NCBI GenBank assembly: GCA_964556785.1
Contig: CAZKXM010000014.1
Coordinates: 1 to 29,006, forward strand
DNA: 29,006 nt
From: CAG-1031 sp964556785
GTDB taxonomy: Bacteria > Bacteroidota > Bacteroidia > Bacteroidales > Muribaculaceae
Direction: 5' to 3'
Position numbers and translations under genes: made by a program
In this document: in pieces, positions 21,934-28,951 of the stretch
Layout: the number at the start of each line of letters is the position of its first letter
Position numbering within the stretch: position 1 is the first letter of the stretch
The notes under the pieces: generated by a model
The model's input: only the letters and a program-made list of their open reading frames with translations
Databases searched by the model: none
Told to the model about the DNA's origin: nothing

Positions 21934-22482
21934 ATGGGTGTGTTTCTAAAATATCTTTTTCAGCTTGTGTTGTCGCCCGGCCACGGTTGGGAAGACATAG
22001 GCCGCGCCCGTCAGCACCCGCGCGTTCTGGCAGCAACAGGATTCTATCCGCTCACTGCCCTGACCGCCCTTTCGGTCTTTGCGGGGAAAATATATCATTC
22101 GATGCTCACGCTCCAGGACATGCTCATCGATGCCGTGATCACGTTCATGATGTATTTTCTGGGCTACTTTACCGGAACATTCGTGCTGAGCGTTGGCCTT
22201 GCGGCTATCCTTGACATCAACGCTGACGACCGTCGCTGTCAAACATTCTCGATCTTCGTGATGGGATTGCTGGAGATTATCGCGATTATCGGGAATATCA
22301 TCCCCATGACACTGGCAATCACATGGTTTCTGCCCTGTTATGTAGCCATCATCATGTGGAAAGGATGCGCCTACATGGAGATTCCGCGTGAAAACACCGG
22401 CCGCTTCATGCTCATCGCGGTTCCGGGAGTACTGATTCCTCCTTACTTGATCCAACTGTTTTTCACCCTTATCCTCAAATGA
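21934..22482 (+). CDS. Yip1 domain membrane protein
   Basis: A 182-residue inner membrane protein with about five hydrophobic helices (for example LAATGFYPLTALTALSVFAG, VITFMMYFLGYFTGTFVLSV, IFVMGLLEIIAIIGNIIPM, ITWFLPCYVAIIMW and LIAVPGVLIPPYLIQLFFTLIL). The first 30 residues, FLKYLFQLVLSPGHGWEDI, are the pattern of bacterial Yip1 domain proteins (a membrane segment entry with SPxxGW). Bacterial members have no defined role. The stop overlaps the smpB start by four bases (ATGA), so the two are co-translated; whether this reflects function or only packing is unclear. It has its own promoter, with two tandem -7 boxes. Confidence 0.75.
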   Translation: MGVFLKYLFQLVLSPGHGWEDIGRARQHPRVLAATGFYPLTALTALSVFAGKIYHSMLTLQDMLIDAVITFMMYFLGYFTGTFVLSVGLAAILDINADDRRCQTFSIFVMGLLEIIAIIGNIIPMTLAITWFLPCYVAIIMWKGCAYMEIPRENTGRFMLIAVPGVLIPPYLIQLFFTLILK

Positions 22483-22934
22483 ATCCGAAGGATATCAACA
22501 TAAAGAACAAACGCGCTACCTACGACTATGCTATCGGCGACACTTTCACCGCCGGCCTCGTGCTAACGGGCACGGAAATAAAGTCGATCAGAGCTGGAAA
22601 AGCATCGCTGACCGACACATTCTGCTATGTTGACCAGCGCGGCGAACTGTGGGTGAAAAACATGTATATAGCCGAGTATTTCTACGGCACTTACAACAAC
22701 CATTCAGCACGCCGCGACCGCAAGCTTCTGCTCAATAAAAAGGAAATAGCTAAAATTTCAAAAGCCGGAAAAGAAACCGGATTCACTGTCATACCGCTAC
22801 GCCTTTTTATCAACGACCGAGGACTTGCCAAGCTCGTGATAGGCATTGGCCGGGGCAAGAAAGAGTATGACAAGCGGCAGGCTATCAAGGAGCGTGAAGA
22901 CAAGCGCTCTATAGCCCAGCAGTTCAAGCATTGA
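22479..22934 (+). CDS. smpB: SsrA-binding protein SmpB
   Basis: A 151-residue protein that binds tmRNA and brings it to stalled ribosomes in trans-translation. Conserved parts are visible: IKNKRATYDYAIGDTFTAGLVLTGTEIKSIRAGKA region at about 8-43 (with TGTEIKS at 31-37), EYFYGTYNNHSARRDRKLLLNKKEI around 66-90, and the C-terminal basic tail GRGKKEYDKRQAIKERED that enters the ribosomal mRNA channel. Length fits the family. It overlaps the preceding membrane gene by four bases and its last 11 bases overlap the end of the convergent methyltransferase gene. No tmRNA gene is seen in this window. Confidence 0.96.
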   Translation: MNPKDINIKNKRATYDYAIGDTFTAGLVLTGTEIKSIRAGKASLTDTFCYVDQRGELWVKNMYIAEYFYGTYNNHSARRDRKLLLNKKEIAKISKAGKETGFTVIPLRLFINDRGLAKLVIGIGRGKKEYDKRQAIKEREDKRSIAQQFKH

Positions 22935-24045
22935 TTTTGCCGGCAACAGCCAGAAAGCGTTTACCGCCCGCGTCCCTGAATCCGTAGATACGCCTGCGGT
23001 CACCCTCCTTGACATTGAGGCGTTTGCGCAATTCCTCTGCTTTAAGTCCGCCGAAATTTCTGACGGCAACCTCGGCTCCGTCGGCCGTGAGGGCCGCAAC
23101 CTGTTTGATTCCGCGCTTGTCAAACGGCACAATGGCTTCGATCACATAGGTCTTTCCCGGAAACTCCGTTTGCCGGTTGCCGAAATACAAATGAGTGTCG
23201 TGCGCTATTTTCGTCAAGCCAAACCGCGCTGCGAGCAATTTCATTGCACCGCTTTTCATCACTGCCGGATAGGGTTCATAAAAAAAATCACCGGGAGCGG
23301 GCAAGCCGAAGTCAACAACAGCGGCATTTTCCTCCGCGCGGGTGAACGTGAACTCTCCATGCCCGATCGTCACGGATTTGATCTGACCGCTGCCCGGAAT
23401 CACTGCTACAAGCTCCTTACACTCACCTGCCGACCCTATTAACAGAATATCGGCATCCCCGCCAAGCTCATCGACAGTTCGACTCACATCAAGCATTGGA
23501 GAAGCCTTGATCACAACGCGTTCAGCGTGCTGACACAGCAAAGGCAGGATTGCCGTAACGTCGGGCTCGCAATCGGCAAGAGCGAACACTCGTCCCCCTG
23601 TGCGACTGCGTCGTGCCGGGTCAATGAAAATCACATCAAAACGCTCCGTGCGGTTCCTGAGCCACTCGATCGAGTCGGTATTCACAACGGTGACATTGGC
23701 GAGGCCAAGTGCAGCGGCATTATGGCTCGCAGCCGAGGCTACATGCTGTTTGAGCTCGCATGCAGTTACTTTGCTCGCACGGCGTGCAATATGAAAGGCA
23801 TCAATGCCGAGCCCGCAAGTCATGTCGAGCACAGTGTCGCCTTCCTCGATAAGCGATGCATGAAATTCGGCGATATCATCACCTGTGGATTGCTCAGCAG
23901 CGAGCGAATCGGGAAACCTGAACTCCTCACACCTGAGGGTCACAGGGAGCTTCGAAGCATATTTGTGACGCAACTTTGCCTGCGTCAGCTGCTCAATCTT
24001 TTCCGGGTTACCTGCGGCGGCAAGAATCAGCCGGTCAAAGTCCAT
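22924..24045 (-). CDS. Class I SAM-dependent methyltransferase, THUMP-like family
   Basis: A 373-residue protein of a conserved Bacteroidetes methyltransferase family (THUMP-like C-terminal domain). The SAM site is in the middle: VLDMTCGLGIDAFHIA (about 84-99), ACELKQHVA, then FDVIFIDPARRSRTGGRVF, where the DPAR segment is the D-P-x-x catalytic type motif of base or exocyclic-amine methyltransferases. The N terminus contains KASKLPVT-like sequence and the C terminus (about 300-373) has the HLYFGN and RNFGGLKAEELRKRL stretches. The substrate is unknown; RNA is a reasonable guess. The start at 24045 lies in the TGATG overlap with the upstream Crp/Fnr gene stop, so both are coupled. Its end overlaps that of smpB. 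Confidence 0.82.
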   Translation of the reverse strand: MDFDRLILAAAGNPEKIEQLTQAKLRHKYASKLPVTLRCEEFRFPDSLAAEQSTGDDIAEFHASLIEEGDTVLDMTCGLGIDAFHIARRASKVTACELKQHVASAASHNAAALGLANVTVVNTDSIEWLRNRTERFDVIFIDPARRSRTGGRVFALADCEPDVTAILPLLCQHAERVVIKASPMLDVSRTVDELGGDADILLIGSAGECKELVAVIPGSGQIKSVTIGHGEFTFTRAEENAAVVDFGLPAPGDFFYEPYPAVMKSGAMKLLAARFGLTKIAHDTHLYFGNRQTEFPGKTYVIEAIVPFDKRGIKQVAALTADGAEVAVRNFGGLKAEELRKRLNVKEGDRRRIYGFRDAGGKRFLAVAGKINA

Positions 24046-24743
24046 CAGCCGAACTTTGAGATTTTGCGAAGCGCGTTCTCGTTGAGAATCTTGATCCGGC
24101 GACCGTCGACAACAATGATCTTCTCGCTGACGAAGCACGACAGAGTACGGATGGCGTTGGATGTCGTCATGTTTGAGAGGTTGGCCAGATCCTCACGCGC
24201 CATGTAGATGCGCAGCGTAAGGCCATCTTCCTCGAAACCGTAATTATCAATCAGCACAGTGAGGGCCTCGGCAAGACGTCCGCGGATATGCTTCTGAGTA
24301 AGGCTGACGATACGGCTGTCGCTTGTTCCGAGATTTCTCGAAAGCTCATGGATGAAGAACATTGCCAGACTGTTGTTGCTGCGGATCATGTCCTCAACAA
24401 GCTTCATCGGCACTGAACCGATCAGCGATTCCTCAAGAGTTGCAGCCGACGACACATAGTTCTCTCTGGCGAAATAGGCACGGTGTCCGAAATACTGCAC
24501 GGGTCTGATCAGACGGATGATCTGAACGCGACCACCCACACCATCCTTAAATTTCTTTACCTTGCCCTTGAGAAGCACCCAAAGAAATTCAGGTTCCTCT
24601 CCCTCACCATAAACGATCTGGTTTTTCTTAAAGGTGTGAAGTTGGAATTTGTCAATGATCCGGTGCTTTTCAGAGTTGTTCAGAACCGACCAGATTTCTG
24701 ACATATCCTCGCTCATTATTTTCTCAAGAGCTTCCTTGAACAT
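24045..24743 (-). CDS. Crp/Fnr family transcriptional regulator
   Basis: A 232-residue regulator with an N-terminal cyclic-nucleotide-binding-type beta barrel (about residues 25-120; IVYGEGEEPEFLWVLLKGKVKKF and GHRAYFARENYVSSAATLEES), a long dimer helix (about 125-150) and a C-terminal winged helix (about 165-225; MAREDLANLSNMTTSNAIRTLSCFVSEKIIVVDGRRIKI). The four-cysteine cluster of true Fnr is absent, so it is not an Fnr-type oxygen sensor; a ligand cannot be named. The gene is followed by a methyltransferase whose ATG shares one base with its stop (TGATG). An inverted repeat upstream might be its own operator. Confidence 0.88.
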   Translation of the reverse strand: MFKEALEKIMSEDMSEIWSVLNNSEKHRIIDKFQLHTFKKNQIVYGEGEEPEFLWVLLKGKVKKFKDGVGGRVQIIRLIRPVQYFGHRAYFARENYVSSAATLEESLIGSVPMKLVEDMIRSNNSLAMFFIHELSRNLGTSDSRIVSLTQKHIRGRLAEALTVLIDNYGFEEDGLTLRIYMAREDLANLSNMTTSNAIRTLSCFVSEKIIVVDGRRIKILNENALRKISKFG

Positions 24744-24774
24744 CGTGTTTTATATCAGTTATTATAGATTGTTA

Positions 24775-24782
24775 CAAAATTA
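24775..24782 (-). promoter_or_regulatory. Candidate -7 box for the Crp/Fnr-methyltransferase operon
   Basis: The minus strand reads TAATTTTG, an exact match 31 nt before the start at 24743. The usual -33 position is occupied by the inverted repeat described separately. Confidence 0.45.
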
Positions 24783-24790
24783 GCCATTTC

Positions 24791-24816
24791 TCAGGAACAA
24801 ATTGCCGTTTTCCTGA
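24791..24816. promoter_or_regulatory. Inverted repeat upstream of the Crp/Fnr gene, possible operator
   Basis: TCAGGAA (24791-24797) and TTCCTGA (24810-24816) form exact arms with a 12-nt spacer. The arms cover the region just upstream of the -7 box. The spacing is longer than in the E. coli CRP site, so binding by this regulator is only a guess. Confidence 0.3.
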
Positions 24817-24883
24817 AAAAACTTAGGTTGGAAAATGGAAAATAAAGAAAAGAAGTGAAAAATAACATCATCACTCCGTCACC

Positions 24884-25459
24884 TCAGTTGGTGAGAAACA
24901 CCTGCCGCATGGACGCATCAGTTGCAAATACACCTGAGGTTTCAATGGTCATCGTCGACGAGTCCTGCTTCTCGACACCGCGCATCTTCATGCACAGATG
25001 TTCAGCCGTGCAGGTAACTATCACATCCTCAGAACCGGTTGCGCGGCAAACAGCCTTCAGAACTTCGGCAGTGAGACGCTCCTGTAGCTGCAGACGGCGG
25101 GCATAGAGGTCGACGAGTCTTGCAAGCTTACTGAGACCCAACACTTTACCATGAGGCAGATAGCCTATTGACACCTTACCGAAAAATGGCAAAACATGGT
25201 GTTCACACATTGAATAGAATTCAATGTCGCGCACCATAATCATTCCTGTGCCTTCGTGGGTGAACACAGCGCCGTTGATGGCATCGGCCTCTTTGAGCCG
25301 GTAGCCTTCAGTGGCATGAAGAAGTGCTTTGGCAGCCCGCACAGGGGTTTTCAGCAGCCCTTCGCGGGAGGGATCTTCACCGATAAGGCGCAGAATAGCT
25401 TCGATATGCTCGGCAATCTCCCTTACGGGAGCATTGTTATTTTCCATATTTGTTATCAT
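24884..25459 (-). CDS. folE: GTP cyclohydrolase I
   Basis: A 191-residue enzyme that converts GTP to 7,8-dihydroneopterin triphosphate, the first step of folate (and some queuosine) synthesis in the cytoplasm. Zinc ligands are visible as C85, H88 and C156: MCEHHVLPFFGK at 84-95 and TAEHLCMKMRG at 151-161. Other signatures are GEDPSREGLLKTPVRAAKAL (about 27-46) and LGLSKLARLVDLYARRLQLQERL (about 107-129). Length fits the family. The first ATG at 25459 overlaps the stop of the SPOR gene by four bases (ATGA); another in-frame Met follows four codons later and could also be used. It is the last gene of the ung-to-folE run. Confidence 0.96.
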   Translation of the reverse strand: MITNMENNNAPVREIAEHIEAILRLIGEDPSREGLLKTPVRAAKALLHATEGYRLKEADAINGAVFTHEGTGMIMVRDIEFYSMCEHHVLPFFGKVSIGYLPHGKVLGLSKLARLVDLYARRLQLQERLTAEVLKAVCRATGSEDVIVTCTAEHLCMKMRGVEKQDSSTMTIETSGVFATDASMRQVFLTN

Positions 25460-25953
25460 TCAACGATATTCACGCGGTCGCGCACAACTCTGATCTCCTT
25501 GCTGAATGCCGGGAAGGCACGGCGCATATCGGCCGCGGCCGATTCGGCATCTTGCTGGGAACGGAAATCACCGACGCGTACCCGCCAATAAGGTGCTGAA
25601 TAAATTTTGTAGGTTCGGTAATGGCCGAAGCGCGACGCGATCGTCATCTCGCGTTTCCTCGCTTCGTTTTTAGCTGTGCGGACGTTGTTGTCGCTGAACA
25701 CCTGAATGCGGAAGCCCGCAACTCCATTGCGGCCGCGTGCCTGTGAATTAGGCGTTTTCTCAGGCTCGGTGTACTGCAAGCGTAGCTTGAGCCCTTCAGG
25801 CATGACAATCTCGACGCTGCTGTCAGCTTCAAGAATGTGTGTCACGATAGGCGGCTCGGCCTGACGTTCGGTTTCCTCGGCCCTAAGCCGTTGAATGCCT
25901 GCCGTCAGAAGCAGAACTGCAAAAACTATAGTCAATATTCGTTGCGTCGGCAT
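25456..25953 (-). CDS. SPOR domain protein, exported
   Basis: A 165-residue protein with an N-terminal hydrophobic segment (ILTIVFAVLLLTAGI) acting as signal peptide or anchor and a C-terminal SPOR domain at about 78-155 (GFRIQVFSDNNVRTAKNEARKRE, then YWRVRVGDFRSQQDAESAAADMRRAFP). SPOR domains bind glycan strands lacking stem peptides, which are enriched at division sites. The middle (about 30-75) is a linker of low complexity. The ATG at 25953 was chosen; a TTG four codons earlier is a weaker start. A promoter with both boxes overlaps the end of the preceding DUF3109 gene, so it can be transcribed separately with folE. Confidence 0.87.
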   Translation of the reverse strand: MPTQRILTIVFAVLLLTAGIQRLRAEETERQAEPPIVTHILEADSSVEIVMPEGLKLRLQYTEPEKTPNSQARGRNGVAGFRIQVFSDNNVRTAKNEARKREMTIASRFGHYRTYKIYSAPYWRVRVGDFRSQQDAESAAADMRRAFPAFSKEIRVVRDRVNIVE

Positions 25954-25978
25954 ATTGTCTACCAAGGGATATTCGGCA

Positions 25979-26010
25979 CAAAGTTACTTAATTATGAATT
26001 TTCTTCCAAA
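25979..26010 (-). promoter_or_regulatory. Internal promoter for SPOR-folE
   Basis: On the minus strand TTTG (26007-26010), 20 nt, then TAACTTTG (25979-25986). The -33 box lies within the last codons of the upstream DUF3109 gene. Confidence 0.65.
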
Positions 26011-26597
26011 TACATTTCGCAAGCCGTGGCCAACTCGTCATACCATTCCTGCCCGAACCGCTCTACAAGTGGCTCTTTAAGAAACTGATAGAGCCTGATT
26101 CCTTTCTGTTTTCCGAGCTCTTCGGCGGGGCGGCAAATTTTCCAGCGGTGATAATTGACGGCAATAAACGTGGGGTATTCCGTCAGACGCAACGGATAGA
26201 GATAACACGAAATCGGTTTGCGGAACTTGCAGAGGCCGGCGCGCTTGGCTTTGTCGACAGCGCAGAAACAGATTCCGGGCTCGCCGTCGCGACGAGTGGC
26301 AAATACACAGTTGCGTTTATCGACAAGCTGAGTCACAAGGTCGCCTTCCTCGTCAATATAGGCCACTCCGGCCTCCTTAACCCTCTCTTTGGCCTCAGGA
26401 AGCATAAAGCTTTCAACCACCGGCACAAGCCGTTCGAGCTCAGCCGCTTCAGCCTCGGTTACAGGCGCCCCGGCATCTCCTTCTATACAGCACTCTCCTT
26501 TGCATGCTTCAAGATCGCAGCAAAAAAATCGCTCGGCGAGATCGAGACTCACAAGGGTGTTCTGAATCTGGAACATAACAGTTTCTTCGGTTGACAT
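25992..26597 (-). CDS. DUF3109 family cysteine-rich protein
   Basis: A 201-residue cytoplasmic protein of the DUF3109 family. It is rich in cysteine: C26, C27, C32, C36 and C37 in a CCDLEACKGECC stretch, followed later by NCVFA, ICFCAVDKAK, LCKFRKPISCYLYPLR and KICRPA. The pattern resembles YkgJ-type zinc or iron-sulfur binding proteins of unknown function; a metal-binding role is likely from the Cys layout. The start ATG at 26597 follows the stop codon of the T9SS plug gene without any gap (TAAATG), so the two are co-translated. It belongs to the ung-to-folE gene run. No signal peptide is seen, so it is probably cytoplasmic. Confidence 0.85.
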   Translation of the reverse strand: MSTEETVMFQIQNTLVSLDLAERFFCCDLEACKGECCIEGDAGAPVTEAEAAELERLVPVVESFMLPEAKERVKEAGVAYIDEEGDLVTQLVDKRNCVFATRRDGEPGICFCAVDKAKRAGLCKFRKPISCYLYPLRLTEYPTFIAVNYHRWKICRPAEELGKQKGIRLYQFLKEPLVERFGQEWYDELATACEMYLEENS

Positions 26598-27851
26598 TTA
26601 AGGAAGTGAATAGAGTGAAGTGGCAGTAACGAGCCTGTCGTAGCGCGAGCCGCGCGGCCTGTGGTAAACCTTTACGAGATACTCATTTGATGTTTCGTGG
26701 AAATCGCCCTCGATCGGTGATGAGTCGGCCTGCTGTGAGTCGGCAGACTTGATCACATAGCGGTAATTGTAGGCCCCTTGCTTGAGCATGAACGACTTCT
26801 CGTAAGCTCCCTCGGCATCATTATAAACCATTGGAGTCTGATCAGAGTCGCGGGTGAAATATCCGTCGACATATACCTCTCCGTTCCTCAGCCGCGGCAT
26901 TCTGAGCGTAAAGTGTCCAACCACATAATCAGCCTCGGTGTCACCATCGGCCGAGTCATACTCTCTGATGAAGAAGCGGCCATGCTGAGTGCTGTCATAC
27001 TGGTAGCGGCGACTGGCGCGAGGCTCGTCGACATTCAATATGTAGTGATACATCGGGTCATGATATTCCATCGCCGCTATCCCGATACCCGGAAACCGGG
27101 TAGTGATGGCTTCAAACCGCCGGTACTCGTTGCCTCCCTTGAAGATGAGCGGGCGAAGGTGTTCATACACAGCCTTTCCGCCCTGCACACGGAGTGGATG
27201 GCTCAGAGCCACTTCGCTTTCCGGCTCGGCATTACGGGTTACAACGATATCGAGATCTTCGAAAATGTTGTCAACACGGTTCTCGCGTGTGTCAACGGCA
27301 AACTCAAGCTGCTGATGGCGGCCGTTTGTATCGATGTCGGTGCGCGATGTCACACCGCCCTCAATTCCCATAATGTTTTCAGAGACACTGAACCGGGCCT
27401 GCAGCAATGTGACATCAGGATCATCCTCAGGATACACTCTGACCAGATAATTGCCCGACACCTTGAACTGCATCTGGTCGTTTGGCAACACAATGCGGTA
27501 GTTGACATAGTGGACAAGTGTTGAGCGCGAAAAATCATAATCTGTCACGTCACCCTGATTGAATCCCTCGAGGAATTCACTGTCGGCCAGGCCTTCCGGC
27601 TGCCATCGGGAGTTGCAGTGAACGAGCTCATAGCGAAGGTATCGATGGTCGTAGGCAATCTCGTCAAACACAATCTCGACCCTATCGGATGTATTGAGAT
27701 TGATGATCGGAAACGAGATCTGCCGGCCGTTGACTCTCACCTGAAGCGATCGGAACCCCGAATCGAAAATGTGTTGCCGCGTGTCAGTGACAGCCATCGC
27801 CGTCAGCAAGGCACAGAAGGCAGCAAACATTGTAAGAGCACGCTTTATCAT
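26598..27851 (-). CDS. Type IX secretion system plug protein (formerly DUF5103)
   Basis: A 417-residue exported protein with signal peptide 1-20 (cleavage after AMA). Residues about 30-155 form the first plug domain (IFDSGFRSLQVRVNGRQ, PIINLNTSDRVEIVFDEI, YELVHCNSRWQPEGL), and the rest is the second, beta-rich region with DYDFSRSTLVHYVNYRIVLPN, GIGIAAMEYHDPMYHYIL and GEVYVDGYFTRDSDQTPMVYND. In the type IX system this protein closes the periplasmic side of the SprA translocon pore when no substrate is engaged, by family knowledge. It supports a working T9SS in this organism, though no other core gene of the system is in the window. It is embedded in a run of overlapping genes of mixed function. 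Confidence 0.85.
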   Translation of the reverse strand: MIKRALTMFAAFCALLTAMAVTDTRQHIFDSGFRSLQVRVNGRQISFPIINLNTSDRVEIVFDEIAYDHRYLRYELVHCNSRWQPEGLADSEFLEGFNQGDVTDYDFSRSTLVHYVNYRIVLPNDQMQFKVSGNYLVRVYPEDDPDVTLLQARFSVSENIMGIEGGVTSRTDIDTNGRHQQLEFAVDTRENRVDNIFEDLDIVVTRNAEPESEVALSHPLRVQGGKAVYEHLRPLIFKGGNEYRRFEAITTRFPGIGIAAMEYHDPMYHYILNVDEPRASRRYQYDSTQHGRFFIREYDSADGDTEADYVVGHFTLRMPRLRNGEVYVDGYFTRDSDQTPMVYNDAEGAYEKSFMLKQGAYNYRYVIKSADSQQADSSPIEGDFHETSNEYLVKVYHRPRGSRYDRLVTATSLYSLP

Positions 27852-28252
27852 TCCTCAGGCAGATGATTGTGCAGAATAGTGACTGCATCAAGAATCAGCG
27901 CCGTGCAATCGCGATGCATTTCCTGCTTCAGAGTGCGGCAGCAGGTCGAGCCGTTCAGTGCCTGGAATTCATCTGCCATCCCTGATATCCGCTTATATAT
28001 CTGAGGTTTCGAGCAATCATCCGGGCGAACGAGGCCGTCAATAACCGCCATGGCGGTCACCGCGCCGCAGGTCAATCCGGATCCGCCCACACCTCCACCG
28101 AGTCCTTCGGCGAGTCTGCCGAGAACCTCAGTTGGCACTCCACCGGCAAAGTCGGGAAATGACATAGCTACACAACGGCTGCAGTTTGCTCCGTTGCGAC
28201 GCAGATTCAGCGCGAGCTCGCGGCGCTCCTCGAGAGAAAGTCGTTTTACCAT
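27848..28252 (-). CDS. C_GCAxxG_C_C family redox protein
   Basis: A 134-residue protein that matches the C-GCAxxG-C-C family. Cysteines: C24 and C27 (GANCSRCV), C62 in GLTCGAVTAM, C80, C104-C105 (STCCRTL) and C116. The GLTCGAVTAM segment follows a glycine-rich loop GEGLGGGVGGSG-like stretch near residues 48-59. The family is thought to bind a metal or iron-sulfur cluster and is often found with redox or transport genes in anaerobes; the role is not known. The start overlaps the end of ung by seven bases, and the stop overlaps the T9SS plug start by four (ATGA), so translation is tightly linked with both. Confidence 0.85.
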   Translation of the reverse strand: MVKRLSLEERRELALNLRRNGANCSRCVAMSFPDFAGGVPTEVLGRLAEGLGGGVGGSGLTCGAVTAMAVIDGLVRPDDCSKPQIYKRISGMADEFQALNGSTCCRTLKQEMHRDCTALILDAVTILHNHLPEE

Positions 28253-28908
28253 ATTATAGGTGATTTGCCGTGCGCGATGAGATACTCGTTGGCACGGGTG
28301 AAATGATGATTTCCGAAAAATCCGCGTGACGCGCTCAGCGGTGAGGGATGAGGCGACGTGAGGACAAGATGACGGTTGCGGTCGATAAACGCACCTTTGC
28401 GAGCCGCATAGGCACCCCAGAGGATAAACACAAGATGCTCGCGGTCGCGGGCCAGACGCATCACAACTTCGTCAGTAAACTCCTCCCATCCGTGGCCCTG
28501 ATGTGATCCGGCGCTGTGAGCGCGCACCGTAAGGGTTGCGTTGAGGAGCATAACCCCCTGCCTGGCCCAGCGAGATAGATCGCCGTCGGCAGGAACAGGC
28601 GCTCCGGTGTCGGCATGAACTTCGCGGAATATATTGACCAGCGAACGGGGCACCGGCACACCGGGATTCACCGAAAACGCCAGCCCGTTGGCCTGACCTA
28701 CGTCGTGGTACGGATCCTGCCCGAGAATCACCACCTTGGCTTTGTCGAACGGACACGAATCGAAAGCTGCGAATATCTTACCGGCGGGAGGAAACACGCG
28801 GTTAGTGGCATACTCCTGCTTCACAAACGCAACCAGCTCGGCAAAATATGGTTTCTCCCATTCTGCTGCCAATTCAATTTTCCACGATGGTTCAATCTTT
28901 ACGTCCAT
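28246..28908 (-). CDS. ung: Uracil-DNA glycosylase
   Basis: A 220-residue family 1 enzyme that removes uracil from DNA to start base excision repair. The catalytic motif GQDPYH is at residues 63-68, with Asp65 as the water-activating residue. Further motifs: GLAFSV (75-80), LLNATLTVRAHSAGSH (121-136) for uracil recognition, and HPSPLSASRGFFG (187-199) with the catalytic His187 and the DNA-intercalating loop. The start at 28908 gives the normal N terminus (MDVKIEPSWK); a longer open frame to 28947 would extend into the divergent tRNA promoter. It is the first gene of the minus-strand run to folE. Confidence 0.97.
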   Translation of the reverse strand: MDVKIEPSWKIELAAEWEKPYFAELVAFVKQEYATNRVFPPAGKIFAAFDSCPFDKAKVVILGQDPYHDVGQANGLAFSVNPGVPVPRSLVNIFREVHADTGAPVPADGDLSRWARQGVMLLNATLTVRAHSAGSHQGHGWEEFTDEVVMRLARDREHLVFILWGAYAARKGAFIDRNRHLVLTSPHPSPLSASRGFFGNHHFTRANEYLIAHGKSPIIW

Positions 28909-28910
28909 GA

Positions 28911-28942
28911 TTTGCAAAATTACAAAAACATCCGTAAATTTG
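28911..28942 (+). promoter_or_regulatory. Promoter of the tRNA-Arg gene
   Basis: TTTG (28911-28914), 20 nt, then TAAATTTG (28935-28942), exact in both boxes. The expected transcript start near 28949 is just before the mature tRNA 5' end. Confidence 0.7.
28915..28922 (-). promoter_or_regulatory. Candidate -7 box for ung
   Basis: The minus strand reads TAATTTTG, an exact match 6 nt from the start codon. It lies inside the spacer of the divergent tRNA promoter, so the two promoters overlap fully. Confidence 0.4.
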
Positions 28943-28951
28943 AACAATCGC

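Noticed and set aside
23527..24207. Open frame of 226 codons on the plus strand
   Set aside because: It runs antisense across the methyltransferase and the regulator genes and has no recognisable motif.
24744..24883. Small RNA or extra gene in the gap between folE and the regulator gene
   Set aside because: The gap is A-rich, has no open frame with a start, and no compact RNA fold beyond one short inverted repeat.
26778..27524. Open frame of 248 codons on the plus strand
   Set aside because: It is antisense to the T9SS plug gene, which has a signal peptide and family similarity; the antisense protein shows no domain pattern.
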